Shown here: positions 1 through 9,119 of the stretch, in pieces
How the letters are laid out: each line of letters starts with the position of its first letter
Numbering within the stretch: position 1 is the first letter of the stretch
NCBI RefSeq assembly: GCF_003012345.1
Contig: NZ_PVRV01000020.1
Location: 496,001 to 560,000 of the forward strand
DNA length: 64,000 bases
Source: Phytohalomonas tamaricis
Lineage (GTDB): Bacteria; Pseudomonadota; Gammaproteobacteria; Pseudomonadales; Halomonadaceae
Direction: 5' to 3'
Translations under genes and position numbers: made by a program
Notes under the pieces: model-generated
Told to the model about the DNA's origin: nothing
Database searches by the model: none
Seen by the model: only the letters and a program-made list of their open reading frames with translations

Positions 1-25
1 TTGGGTCATGGCGAACCTAAAGTGC

Positions 26-238
26 CTATTTACGCCTTAGTGTGGCAAAGCCAACATAATCTTGACAGGTCAGGGCCGCTTGCTCTGTACGCCCCTGCCG
101 TTGCAGGAGTGCCGATAGAAGCCGCTCCTTCCCCACCCAAGAGAGGATGAAAGTCCAGGCACAGACGTAGGCCAACAGCGCCAGGCTATAGCGAATCGTC
201 TCATCTGTATCAGCGTCACTGATGCTCCCTCCATCGTA
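26..238 (-). other. Open tail of a possible gene remnant at the window edge
   Basis: No convincing gene lies before sbcD. On the minus strand a stop-to-stop reading frame of about 70 codons has good codon usage and one hydrophobic stretch (SLALLAYVCAWTFILSWVG), but no start codon with a ribosome-binding site and no family I recognise. It may be the tail of a decayed membrane protein or transposase. The rest of 1-389 shows nothing further. Confidence 0.2.
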
Positions 239-389
239 TTAGCCCCCAATGACGTGCCCATGTCAGCACGGCATAACGTCTCATAACCTTACGAATCCAA
301 AGGAGATCAGGCGATGCGTCGTCCCTATCGAACACGTAAGATAGAGCGAAGTTTATATTCCCTACTGCGGAGCGCTATCGCCTCACGCC

Positions 390-1643
390 ATGAAACTGAT
401 TCACACCGCCGACTGGCATCTTGGCCAGAGCTTTCACGGCCAGGACCGCCACTACGAACATCGCTGCTTTCTCGACTGGCTGCTCGATGAACTTGAAACG
501 CGCCGCCCCGACGCCCTGCTGATTGCCGGCGACGTGTTCGACGTTGTCAATCCTTCGATGAAAGCCCAGGAATTACTCTACGATTTTATCGTTCAGGTGC
601 ACGAACGCCTGCCGCGGCTAACCGTAGCGATGATCGCTGGCAACCACGACAGCGGTGCCCGCATCGAACTGCCAGGGCCATTGATGAAACGCTTGCGTGC
701 CCACGCGCTAGGCCGTGTGCTGTGGCTCGACGATGGCACACTCGACGCCGAACGCCTGCTGGTGCCGTTAGAAAATGAACGAGGCGAGATCAAGGCGTGG
801 TGCTTAGCGCTGCCCTTTCTGCGCCCGGCCGAAGTCACCGGCTCACGCGCCGGCGGTGAAATTGGTGACGACTACATCAAGGGCATCACCCGCGTCCATG
901 AAGCATTAATCAGCGCCGCCGAAGCCAAGCGTCAGCCCGGTCAGGCGCTGGTTGCGATGAGTCATGCCCATCTGCGTGGCGCAGCGGTCTCCGAACACAG
1001 CGAGCGGCCGATTGTGATCGGTGGCGAAGAATCGCTATCGGCGGCGCTGTTTCCGCCCTCGATAGGCTATGTCGCGCTCGGCCACCTGCACCGCCCTCAG
1101 CAGGTCGGTGAGCCGCGCATCCGCTACAGCGGCTCGCCGCTGCCGATGGACTTCTCCGAACGCGACTACCCGCACCAGGTCGTCGAGCTCGAATTCATCG
1201 ATGAGACGCTCGAGCGGATCAGGGCGATACCGATTCCACGCGCAGTCGATATGCTGCGCGTTGGTCCCGCCCCTCTCGAAAATGTCCTCGAAGAGCTTAA
1301 GGGGTTGGAAGTACCTAAAGATAACGGTATATCGCGTGAAGCGTGGCCATGGCTCGACGTCCGCGTCAGGCTTGACGCGCCTCGTGTTGATCTGCGCGCC
1401 CAGATTGAAGCCGCACTGCACGGCAAGGCCGTACGCCTGATCTGCATCAGTACCGAATATCGACGCGGCAACGCCAAGGACGAAGCGGCAGTGACGCTCG
1501 ACGATCTCGGTCCGCAGGCGCTATTCGAACGCGCCTGGCAGCGTGAATACGGCGCGGCTCCCGACGAGGACGTGGTCGATGACTTCAACGCCTTGCTGCA
1601 AAGTGTGCTGGATGCGGAGCATCGCGAAGGCGAAACGCCATGA
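390..1643 (+). CDS. sbcD: Exonuclease subunit SbcD
   Basis: Nuclease subunit of the SbcCD (bacterial Mre11-Rad50) complex, which cleaves hairpins and protein-blocked DNA ends in the cytoplasm. The calcineurin-like phosphoesterase metal motifs appear in order: DWHLG (residue about 8), GDVFD (about 47), GNHD (about 84), a histidine in MSHAHLRG (about 190) and GHLHRP (about 230). The C-terminal capping domain follows. The length of 417 residues is normal for the family. The stop overlaps the start of sbcC by 4 bases (ATGA), indicating translational coupling. No strong ribosome-binding site is seen, so the start rests on the MKLIHTADWHLG alignment that is standard for the family. Confidence 0.96.
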   Translation: MKLIHTADWHLGQSFHGQDRHYEHRCFLDWLLDELETRRPDALLIAGDVFDVVNPSMKAQELLYDFIVQVHERLPRLTVAMIAGNHDSGARIELPGPLMKRLRAHALGRVLWLDDGTLDAERLLVPLENERGEIKAWCLALPFLRPAEVTGSRAGGEIGDDYIKGITRVHEALISAAEAKRQPGQALVAMSHAHLRGAAVSEHSERPIVIGGEESLSAALFPPSIGYVALGHLHRPQQVGEPRIRYSGSPLPMDFSERDYPHQVVELEFIDETLERIRAIPIPRAVDMLRVGPAPLENVLEELKGLEVPKDNGISREAWPWLDVRVRLDAPRVDLRAQIEAALHGKAVRLICISTEYRRGNAKDEAAVTLDDLGPQALFERAWQREYGAAPDEDVVDDFNALLQSVLDAEHREGETP

Positions 1644-4600
1644 AGCTTCTTGCCATTCGTCTCAATAACCTCGCCTCACTGGCGGGACACCATGAACTCG
1701 ATTTCACTCAGGGTGCGCTTCACGAAGCCGGCCTGTTCGCTATTACCGGCCCCACCGGTGCCGGCAAAAGCACCCTGCTCGACGCGCTGTGTCTAGCACT
1801 GTTCGGCAGTACACCGCGGCTGCGCGCCGCGCCGACCCGCGAATCGACGACGCCGGATATCGACGGCGAGCAGCTCGTTACCTCTGACCCGCGTACGCTG
1901 CTGCGCCGGGGTGAAGCGAGCGGCTTCGCCGAGGTCGATTTCGAAGGTCGCGACGGCTACCACTATCGATCACGTTGGGCGGTACGCCGTGCCCGCAACA
2001 AGGCCGAAGGCAAGCTGCAAAGCGCTGAACAGAGCCTGATCGAGCTGCCCGACGAACGTGTCGTAACTGCACAAAAACGCGAGTTCGACCGTTTGCTGCC
2101 CGAAAAACTGGGGCTTTCCTTCGACCAGTTTACCCGTGCCGTACTGCTCGCTCAGGCGGAATTCAGCGCCTTCCTCAAGGCCAACGACAACGAGCGCAGC
2201 GAACTACTTGAAAAGCTCACCGATACTGCGATCTATTCACGCATCTCGGTCGAGGCCTATCGCCGCATCAAAGCAGTCAATGACGAAATCAAGCGGCTTG
2301 AAACACGCATGGGCGGTCAAATCCCTGCCTCGCCTGAACGACGCGCCGAGCTGGAAGACGCCGCTCAACGAGCCGATAGCGAGTGGCAAGTGCTCCAGCG
2401 CGAAACTCAGGCGCTCAGCACGCGGCGCGCCTGGTTCGAGCAGGAATACCGCTTGCGCCATAGCTGGGAGCAAGCACAGCACACCCGCAATCAGGCCGAG
2501 CGTCAGCAGACGGCACTTGAGAGCCAGCGTGCGCTCGCCTTACAGCTTGATGCGCTGGCACCGCAGCGTCCGCTTTTCCAGCAGCAGCGTGAGCAGCGCC
2601 GGGCTCTGGCAGCAGCGCGCACGCAACGCGAAGAGACCGCTGCTGCGCTGGACGAAGCCATCAAGCGCCACGATGCCCAGCGCGGAAAATTCGAGCAGGC
2701 CGAAGCGGCGCTGTTCGCCGTCCGTGAAGCACGTCATCAGGCCCAGCCCGCCCTCGATCAGGCGATCGAGCAGGAGCAGCAATGCCGTTATCTCGATCAG
2801 GCCATCAAGCAACTTGTGCATCAGCAAAGCGAACTCGAACGCAAGCTGCAGCAGGCCGATCAGAACCTCGACACCCGACGACAGCAGCGGGACCGCCAAC
2901 AACGTGAACTCGATGCTCTGGAGCGTCGCCTTGGCGAACTCGATTCCCCCGAGCAGTACCGGCAGGCGCTGCAGGAGGCCCAGGACCGCGCCCGTGAACG
3001 CCTCACCGGCCTGGGCGAGGCACAGCGCGCCTGGCAGCAATACCAACGCCTCGGTGCACAGCATGCAAAGCTGCAGGAGCAACAAACGCAGGACCGCACC
3101 CAACTTGCCCGTGTCGTCAACGAGGGCAAGCAGGCCAAGATACATATGGCGCAGGCCGAGGCACACGACCGTAGGCTTCGTGAAAGCATTGAGCAGTTGC
3201 GCGCGGTACGCAGCGCCAGCGTCGAAAAACTGCGCGCGCAGTTACATGAACACGAACCCTGCCCAGTCTGCGGTGCCCTCGATCATCCTTACACCACCGC
3301 GCCGCCGCCCTCACCGGCACTCGAAATGCTGGAGCAGATCGAGCGTGAGGAAGAGCGTCAGTTGGCCGACGCGCGCCATCAGTGCGAGCAGACCCGTCAC
3401 GTCCATCAGGAGCTGAGCGCACGTTATAAGGCACTTAAGGCGCAGCTCGAACAGCGCCAGAAGACGCTTTCCGAAGACGAAGCCGCTCTCGTTCAGGCCC
3501 GTCAGGTCCTTGAAGAATCGTCCGTCGGCCATGAAGTGCTGGCACAGCAGGAGAGCAAGCGCAACCCGTGGCTTACCGACCAGCTCTCTGCCGCAGCGCA
3601 GCAGCGCGATGACCACCAGCAACTCCTCGGCCAATTCGATCAGGACCAGCGCAATGCTGCACCGCTCAGGCAGACGCTACAGCAGCTTGAGGTCGAGATT
3701 GGCCGGTTAGACAGCGAAGCTGGCCATTACCGTCAGCAGCTCGAGGCGTTGAATCGCGAGTTGACGCCGCAGCGGCAGCAACATGAGCAATTGCAGACGA
3801 CGCTCAAGCAGGCGCTGGGCAACCATGCCCGCGTCACAGACTGGCGCGACGCGCTCGAGCGTCGCGTCAACGAGGCTGAACAAACGCTGCAGAGGGTACG
3901 TGAAGCGATGCTCAAGCTGCACGACGAACGCCAGCAGCTGAGCCAGCGACTCGATTATCTAAAGGCCAGCGAAAGCGAGCATGACCGAACCATCGCTGCA
4001 CTAGAAGCCAGATTGAATCAGTGGCGCAGCGCCCATGACGATATTGACGATGCCACGCTTGAGCGTTTGCTAGCGATGGACGAACAAGCGCACCAGACAC
4101 TCAGCGAGACGCTGGCCAGCGCAGACCAGGCTGCCCGCGACAGCGCACTGCTCGAACAGGAGCGTGCCAGTGCCCTCGCGGCCCATCGGCGTGATCATCT
4201 CGACGCTGCGCTGCTGAGCGACACCGAGGACGCCAACTCAGCAATTGCCACTCTGGAGCAGACGCTGACCTGCGAAGAAACGGCGCTTGCGCCGCGCCGC
4301 GAGCAGGCGCAGAAGGCACGCGATGAGGCACTGCATGTGCTACGCGATGACGACCGGCTGCGCCGCGACATGCGTGCGCTCGAATCGGAACTCGACGCGG
4401 CACGCAGCAATCAGCGGCGCTGGGGCCAGCTAGCAGCACTGATCGGGGCCGCCGACGGCAAGGCATTCCGGCGTATCGCCCAAGCCTACAACCTGGAACG
4501 ACTGATCGAGCACGCCAACCTCCATCTCAAGAGTCTTGCCCGGCGCTACCGCCTCGCTCGCGGTGGGAGTGATCTTGGGCTTTTGGTAATCGACACTGAA

Positions 4601-4915
4601 ATGGGTGACGAGCAACGCTCAGTCCATTCATTGTCCGGTGGCGAGACCTTTCTGGTCTCGCTGGCGCTGGCGTTGGGACTTGCTTCAATGGCCTCGCATC
4701 AGCTCGCCATCGAGACCCTGTTCATTGATGAGGGCTTCGGTAGCCTCGATCCGCAGTCGCTGCATCTAGCGATGGATGCCCTCGATGGCCTGCAGGCGCA
4801 AGGCCGCAAAGTGGGAGTAATTTCCCACGTTCAGGAAATGCACGAACGTATTCCCGTTCAGGTCCGCGTTCGTCCGCTGGGCAACGGCGCCAGCTCGATC
4901 GATATTGTCAGCTAG
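1640..4915 (+). CDS. sbcC: Exonuclease subunit SbcC
   Basis: SMC-like ATPase partner of SbcD that tethers and threads DNA. The N-terminal Walker A is GPTGAGKST (about residue 37). Long Gln/Glu/Arg/Leu-rich coiled-coil arms flank a zinc-hook CPVC near residue 540. The C-terminal head carries the ABC signature LSGGE (about 998) and Walker B ending in FIDEGFGSLD (about 1027). The 1091 residues are full length. It overlaps sbcD by 4 bases and a strong terminator follows, so sbcDC is a two-gene operon. The coiled-coil region gives many spurious antisense reading frames. Confidence 0.96.
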   Translation: MKLLAIRLNNLASLAGHHELDFTQGALHEAGLFAITGPTGAGKSTLLDALCLALFGSTPRLRAAPTRESTTPDIDGEQLVTSDPRTLLRRGEASGFAEVDFEGRDGYHYRSRWAVRRARNKAEGKLQSAEQSLIELPDERVVTAQKREFDRLLPEKLGLSFDQFTRAVLLAQAEFSAFLKANDNERSELLEKLTDTAIYSRISVEAYRRIKAVNDEIKRLETRMGGQIPASPERRAELEDAAQRADSEWQVLQRETQALSTRRAWFEQEYRLRHSWEQAQHTRNQAERQQTALESQRALALQLDALAPQRPLFQQQREQRRALAAARTQREETAAALDEAIKRHDAQRGKFEQAEAALFAVREARHQAQPALDQAIEQEQQCRYLDQAIKQLVHQQSELERKLQQADQNLDTRRQQRDRQQRELDALERRLGELDSPEQYRQALQEAQDRARERLTGLGEAQRAWQQYQRLGAQHAKLQEQQTQDRTQLARVVNEGKQAKIHMAQAEAHDRRLRESIEQLRAVRSASVEKLRAQLHEHEPCPVCGALDHPYTTAPPPSPALEMLEQIEREEERQLADARHQCEQTRHVHQELSARYKALKAQLEQRQKTLSEDEAALVQARQVLEESSVGHEVLAQQESKRNPWLTDQLSAAAQQRDDHQQLLGQFDQDQRNAAPLRQTLQQLEVEIGRLDSEAGHYRQQLEALNRELTPQRQQHEQLQTTLKQALGNHARVTDWRDALERRVNEAEQTLQRVREAMLKLHDERQQLSQRLDYLKASESEHDRTIAALEARLNQWRSAHDDIDDATLERLLAMDEQAHQTLSETLASADQAARDSALLEQERASALAAHRRDHLDAALLSDTEDANSAIATLEQTLTCEETALAPRREQAQKARDEALHVLRDDDRLRRDMRALESELDAARSNQRRWGQLAALIGAADGKAFRRIAQAYNLERLIEHANLHLKSLARRYRLARGGSDLGLLVIDTEMGDEQRSVHSLSGGETFLVSLALALGLASMASHQLAIETLFIDEGFGSLDPQSLHLAMDALDGLQAQGRKVGVISHVQEMHERIPVQVRVRPLGNGASSIDIVS

Positions 4916-4940
4916 TAAATCCTCGCTATTAGCGATAAAA

Positions 4941-4964
4941 AAAGGGGCTCCTCGGAGCCCCTTT
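4941..4964 (+). terminator. Rho-independent terminator of sbcDC
   Basis: Perfect 10-bp stem (AAAGGGGCTC / GAGCCCCTTT) with loop CTCG, 26 bases after the sbcC stop. The A-run on the 5' side lets it also act on minus-strand transcripts leaving the FlxA-like gene. Confidence 0.9.
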
Positions 4965-5013
4965 CATTTCATTGCCTTGCAACACATTAATGATTCACGC
5001 AGCCCCGCTGCCC

Positions 5014-5448
5014 TCAAGCGACCGTATTGATCACTGAGCCAGAAGTACTACTGCCACTCTCCTGCAGCAGCTGCGCCAGTTCAGAAGTCACCTCTGACAG
5101 CTGGCCATTTAGCGAGGCAAGCTGACTCTGCAGCGCCGCGCTCTGCGCCTGCTGGGCCTTGTCGTCCGTCTGGCTGCTGCTCTGCAGGTGTTGCAGCTCG
5201 TTAAGCTTTTCTTGAATCTGATGCTGCAGCTCCTGCATCTGCTCCTTGAGCTCGGCAATCTCTTCGCTGGTGTCATCCGAAGCACTACTGGCTGCTCCAG
5301 CGGGAGCGCCGACTGGGCCTGCGCTGCCGCTCTCACTTACTGCCCCCGTAGCGCTACTGCTCTGGGCCTTGCTTACTGCGCCAGTAGCTCCACCATTGAC
5401 TTGCGTATAACTATTGAGACTGTAAATCTGATTATTGATCGATACCAT
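5014..5448 (-). CDS. FlxA-like coiled-coil protein
   Basis: 144-residue hydrophilic protein without signal peptide or membrane segment. The first 60 residues are Ser/Ala/Gly-rich and low complexity. Residues about 60-130 form a predicted coiled coil with heptad-spaced Leu and many Gln/Glu (EEIAELKEQMQELQHQ and similar). This layout resembles the FlxA-like family (Pfam FlxA), small proteins of unknown biochemical role, some controlled by the flagellar sigma factor; that assignment is inference. The upstream sequence CAAAAAGGAGCAAGCG before the ATG is a strong ribosome-binding site. It is a single-gene unit between two terminators. No flagellar gene is nearby. Confidence 0.7.
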   Translation of the reverse strand: MVSINNQIYSLNSYTQVNGGATGAVSKAQSSSATGAVSESGSAGPVGAPAGAASSASDDTSEEIAELKEQMQELQHQIQEKLNELQHLQSSSQTDDKAQQAQSAALQSQLASLNGQLSEVTSELAQLLQESGSSTSGSVINTVA

Positions 5449-5568
5449 CGCTTGCTCCTTTTTCGGGGTAACAAGCGGTTATCGGAGTAACGCAGACGGT
5501 GCTGAAGCCCACCTGACGACAACATATGAATATTCAGACTCAATTAAGTGTCAGACCATGACTAACAA

Positions 5569-5592
5569 AAAAGCCTCCCGCAGGAGGCTTTT
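5569..5592 (-). terminator. Rho-independent terminator
   Basis: 10-bp stem AAAAGCCTCC / GGAGGCTTTT with a 4-base loop, followed on the minus strand by a run of six T. It lies 22 bases after the stop of the 5615-6190 gene. Confidence 0.9.
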
Positions 5593-5614
5593 CACGTTTA
5601 TCCCGACGCGACGC

Positions 5615-6190
5615 TTAGATCGCCAGCCATGCAGTAAGAATCAATAGCAGGCAGAGCACGATATAGATACCCACACGCCATAGCGGCTTGAACTCAAGGC
5701 TCGGAATGCTGATCAGGCTCAGGCGCGTGTACTTGAGCAGAAAGTGAATCGCGCCTAATACCACTAGAATGACCACAAACAGCGGAAAGCTGATGCCAAT
5801 GAACAATGCCTGCCACATCGGTACCGTAGCTGTGTCACCGTGGATAAACATCAAGAACAGAAAACCGCCAAGTGCGAACAGACCAATATCGAAGGTGGTA
5901 CCCAGCAGACGCGAGCCAATTATCCGCAGCGATCTGGTCAGCGGATTGTCGCGCATCAAATCGCGCGCCCAGAAGGCCAACACACCGAAAAATAGCGCCA
6001 CAATACCAATAGCGTTCCAGTATGTGGCTAGCCCAGCGGAGGCCTGCTGCACACTTGGGTCGACGGCATTGGAAGTGGCGAGTTGATCGTGGGAGAGCAA
6101 CTGCGACTGCATTAACCACTGCACCAGCCCACCGATGAGTACCCACAGCACGATAGTGAAAATAAACTCGCCAATACCTTTTTTCTGCAT
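5615..6190 (-). CDS. Predicted inner-membrane protein, five helices
   Basis: 191 residues with about five predicted transmembrane helices (near residues 9-28, 53-73, 98-116, 125-150 and 168-190) and a polar loop after the first helix. I recognise no catalytic motif or named family. It ends at a terminator and shares no operon partner. The start is the ATG followed by MQKKGIGEF; the upstream GGACGATTGGC is only a moderate ribosome-binding site. Function unknown; a transport or envelope role is only suggested by topology. Confidence 0.75.
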   Translation of the reverse strand: MQKKGIGEFIFTIVLWVLIGGLVQWLMQSQLLSHDQLATSNAVDPSVQQASAGLATYWNAIGIVALFFGVLAFWARDLMRDNPLTRSLRIIGSRLLGTTFDIGLFALGGFLFLMFIHGDTATVPMWQALFIGISFPLFVVILVVLGAIHFLLKYTRLSLISIPSLEFKPLWRVGIYIVLCLLLILTAWLAI

Positions 6191-6283
6191 GCCAATCGTC
6201 CTTAATTCGTTACTTTCAGGTCGTCCTGCTATCAGGAAGCCAAGGATATACCTTTGCAGCGGTAACGTTGTATGTCTTCACAG

Positions 6284-6679
6284 CTAACGCTGCGAAGCAT
6301 AGCGAAACGCACCGCTTGCCGTTGCGATCGTATCGCCATTTTGATTACTGATCTTGGCCTGAGCGAAGAAAATACGGCGCCCACCGCCCGTTCGCCAGCC
6401 GTGTGCCGTCAGTAAGTCCCCTATTCGCGCTTTGGAAAGGTAGTTGATCGACAATGAAATCGTCGAGGCACCTTTGATCGTTGGCTCAGCGTCGGACAGC
6501 CCGCTGTAACCGCACGCCGTATCCAAAAGTGTTGCCAGAACGCCGCCGTGAGCGATGCCCTGCAGATTGGCATGAACCGGCTGTACGGTAAGTTGAAGCT
6601 CGGATTCATCGTTTTCACAGCGGACGACATGCCCGTCCAGATAATTAAGGAAAGGGGTGTGCAATGCATCCATATCCAT
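6284..6679 (-). CDS. PaaI-family hotdog thioesterase
   Basis: 131-residue single hotdog-fold protein of the PaaI/YdiI thioesterase group, which hydrolyses acyl- or aryl-CoA thioesters. The signature helix context HANLQGIAHGGVLATLLDTACG (residues about 37-58) includes the His-Gly-Gly motif typical of the family, and the C-terminal strand GRRIFFAQAKISNQNGD completes the fold. Length is typical. The substrate cannot be told from sequence. It is a single gene. The AAGGAATAAAAAATGG context before the start is a usable ribosome-binding site. Confidence 0.85.
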   Translation of the reverse strand: MDMDALHTPFLNYLDGHVVRCENDESELQLTVQPVHANLQGIAHGGVLATLLDTACGYSGLSDAEPTIKGASTISLSINYLSKARIGDLLTAHGWRTGGGRRIFFAQAKISNQNGDTIATASGAFRYASQR

Positions 6680-6713
6680 TTTTTATTCCTTAAACATTAA
6701 ACACAACCTGTGC

Positions 6714-6836
6714 GCTTAAGCAGAGTAAGTTGATTGGTTATTTTTGTGCTGAAACGATGATTGTCTACTGCATTACAAATGTTTGCAGTAAATCAGTTTC
6801 AACATCATTTTGCTTAAACTAAGCTTATGTATAAGC
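6714..6836. promoter_or_regulatory. Cluster of GCTTA/TAAGC half-sites in a divergent promoter region
   Basis: Between the divergent thioesterase and membrane-protein genes an AT-rich 246-bp gap holds the palindrome GCTTAAGC (6714-6721), a single TGCTTAAAC (6811-6819) and the dyad GCTTA-TGTA-TAAGC (6823-6836). Repeated half-sites suggest a regulator-binding region; the regulator is unknown. Confidence 0.3.
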
Positions 6837-6925
6837 AGAGAAGCCACCATTATTATCAGCCCTTGAACTAAAAATTTTCTCTAAATCAAAGGGCTCAGCG
6901 CCATAATTTTATGCAAGGTTAACTT

Positions 6926-7660
6926 ATGAACCTCGGCCGAAATGCACGTACGCTTTTATATTTATTGCTTATTACCGACTTAGGCTTTATCGGCTTACAT
7001 CTAATCTATAGTTTTGGAGTGTTTCCCGATTCCTTGTTCTCGGTGGCAGACCCCGGCGAGAAGAAGGCACTGTTCTCAATGCTGGCCATTGATCGTGACC
7101 GCAGCTATGCAGAGCTCTTCGGTTACATGCAGATGGCATGGATTGTCATGCTGTTGGGCACGTTGATATTTAAACGCTCGATGGCGCTGTATCTTGGGTG
7201 GACGCTATTGTTCCTCTACTTCCTGCTTGATGACTCAATGAGTCTTCATGAGCATTTTGGGCATATGCTGGATGTGGGGCTGTCATTGCCCTCCGTGTTC
7301 GGTCTTCGTTCTCAGGATCTCGGCGAATTATTGTCGTGTGCGCTGATTGCCGCCATTATCTTTCCGCTGATCGCTATCGGTTATTGGCTCAGTGATAAAG
7401 AAAATAGGCAGGTCACACACCATTTAATGACCAGTGTCATCTTGCTGGTGGCCTGTGGCATGGGTGTCGATATGCTGCATGAAGCACTGCCGGGTGACCT
7501 TATTTGGGTGATCCTTGAAGATGGCGGTGAACTGGTGGCTATGTCACTCGCGCTTTCGGTCTCGTTATCGATTTTCTTCGAGCCCCAGCCAAGCACTGCC
7601 CGGGCGCCGGCGCCAGCACCAGTTCAAGAAAGCGCAAAAGTTAGGCTTGCTCACGGTTGA
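6926..7660 (+). CDS. Six-helix membrane protein with conserved-looking His/acidic motifs
   Basis: 244 residues with about six transmembrane helices. Charged and histidine motifs sit in or next to the helices: LLDDSMSLHEHFGH (about 103-116), VDMLHEALPGD (about 184) and ILEDGGELVAM (about 199). Buried Asp/Glu/His clusters of this kind suggest metal binding or a membrane-embedded hydrolase, but I cannot name the family. The last 30 residues are Pro/Ala-rich and cytoplasmic or periplasmic. A ribosome-binding site GCAAGG precedes the ATG and a strong terminator follows, so it is monocistronic. Confidence 0.7.
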   Translation: MNLGRNARTLLYLLLITDLGFIGLHLIYSFGVFPDSLFSVADPGEKKALFSMLAIDRDRSYAELFGYMQMAWIVMLLGTLIFKRSMALYLGWTLLFLYFLLDDSMSLHEHFGHMLDVGLSLPSVFGLRSQDLGELLSCALIAAIIFPLIAIGYWLSDKENRQVTHHLMTSVILLVACGMGVDMLHEALPGDLIWVILEDGGELVAMSLALSVSLSIFFEPQPSTARAPAPAPVQESAKVRLAHG

Positions 7661-7705
7661 GCTAACGGTGCAAAAATAACAACGAGCAGGCGAAAACATA
7701 AGCTG

Positions 7706-7746
7706 AAAAAAAGAAGGGATGGCGCTAAGCCATCCCTTCTTTTTTG
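7706..7746. terminator. Bidirectional terminator
   Basis: Long stem AAAAAGAAGGGATGGC / GCCATCCCTTCTTTTT with a 5-base loop. T-runs on both strands let it end the plus-strand membrane gene and the convergent MFS gene. Confidence 0.9.
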
Positions 7747-7784
7747 TTCAATGGATGATTACTCGACGTCATTGCTCAAGCATA

Positions 7785-9038
7785 TCAGTGACGTTCAACC
7801 GCACTATCCTCAAGCCGGTCTATCTTGCGCAGTGACGGAAACCCCCACATCCATAGCCCGACGACGGCAAGCGTTCCCATCCCGCCGATAACAGCAGCCG
7901 GTACAGTACCGAACCACGATGCAGTAACCCCCGATTCAAACTCGCCCAGCTCATTCGAAGCACCTATAAACAGCATATTTACCGCATTGACCCGCCCACG
8001 CATTTCATCGGGCGTGGCTAGCTGCAGCAATGTCAGGCGTACGTATACACTGATCATGTCAGACGCCCCAGCAACGGCAAGCGCAGCGAAAGAGAGCCAG
8101 AAGACGTGAGAAACGGCAAAGACAAGATTGGCAATACCAAACACAGCCACTGCCGCAAACATGACTAACCCTGCATGGCGCTTGATGGCACGCATGCCCA
8201 GATACAGCCCCATCAGGAAGGCACCGATCGCAATAGCGCTACGCAGCGCGCCCAGTCCTTCCGGACCGACATGCAATACCTCGTTGGCATATACCGGCAG
8301 TAGCGCTGTCACCCCGCCGAACAGTACCGCGAACAGATCAAGCGAAATGATGCCGAGAATAATCGGCTTGTTGCGAATATAAACAATGCCCGCCGTAAAG
8401 CGTTTCCAGGCGGTTGACGCTTGGGCGACCCGCTCGCTTTTGTAGATGACTGGCACAAAGAACAGGAGCGCAACGGCAAGCACGAAACACATCAAGCAAA
8501 CGGTATATGCCGTAGCGGCGCCAAACGTATAGAGCAATCCTCCCAGCATGGGCCCGCCAATTACCGAGATCTTCATGATCGATGAATTCAAGGCAATCGC
8601 CTTGCCAAGCAGCGCCGGCGGCACAATTTGCGGCAGCAAGCTCTGCAACGTCGGCCCGGTAAAGGCACGCGCCGCGCCAAACAGCACCAGCACGGCATAG
8701 AAGGGCTTGGCATGCGTCGGAGGGTCAAGCGCCAGCCAGATAAACAGCGTGCTACAGATGCCCTGTACCACCCAGCTCAAATGCAAAATAAGACGCCGAT
8801 CGAAGCGATCGACAAGATCACCTGCAGGCAGCAGCAGAACCACCATCGGTAAGAACTGCGCCAGCCCCACATAACCCAGCGTCAATGGGTCCTGAGTAAT
8901 GGCATACACTTGCCAGGCCACGATGATCGCCTGGATCTGCATCGCAAATGACGCGGCAAGACGTGCGCCGAGAAAAGGAACAAAACCGGCATGACGGTAC
9001 ACCGGCAAATCGGACACCGCTGAGGAATCGGAAGCCAT
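7785..9038 (-). CDS. MFS exporter (EntS/MFS_3-like)
   Basis: 417-residue major facilitator with 12 predicted helices. The loop 2-3 motif GDLVDRFDRRLIL and the acidic-poor exporter-like sequence resemble the EntS/macrolide-exporter (MFS_3) branch, which expels siderophores or drugs. No siderophore or antibiotic gene is adjacent, so the substrate is unknown. The C-terminal half keeps LTLLQLATPDEMRGRVNAVN, a hallmark of this branch. It converges on the plus-strand membrane gene, sharing its terminator, and lies downstream of the lactonase gene on the same strand with a gap of about 80 bases, so co-transcription is possible. Confidence 0.85.
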   Translation of the reverse strand: MASDSSAVSDLPVYRHAGFVPFLGARLAASFAMQIQAIIVAWQVYAITQDPLTLGYVGLAQFLPMVVLLLPAGDLVDRFDRRLILHLSWVVQGICSTLFIWLALDPPTHAKPFYAVLVLFGAARAFTGPTLQSLLPQIVPPALLGKAIALNSSIMKISVIGGPMLGGLLYTFGAATAYTVCLMCFVLAVALLFFVPVIYKSERVAQASTAWKRFTAGIVYIRNKPIILGIISLDLFAVLFGGVTALLPVYANEVLHVGPEGLGALRSAIAIGAFLMGLYLGMRAIKRHAGLVMFAAVAVFGIANLVFAVSHVFWLSFAALAVAGASDMISVYVRLTLLQLATPDEMRGRVNAVNMLFIGASNELGEFESGVTASWFGTVPAAVIGGMGTLAVVGLWMWGFPSLRKIDRLEDSAVERH

Positions 9039-9119
9039 GGTCTCTTATATGACAAAACAGTGAAGGGTCTAACAGTCTACGCCGCCAGACCCTTCAAAAC
9101 GAATATTGAACGTGCCGCG

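Noticed and set aside
70-261. 63-codon minus-strand frame at the window start
   Set aside because: Low-quality translation and no ribosome-binding site; the overlapping minus frame at 26-238 is more protein-like, though also unproven.
2540-3166. Long Leu-rich antisense frame inside sbcC
   Set aside because: Antisense artefact of the Gln/Glu/Leu coiled-coil codons; frames of this kind occur throughout sbcC.
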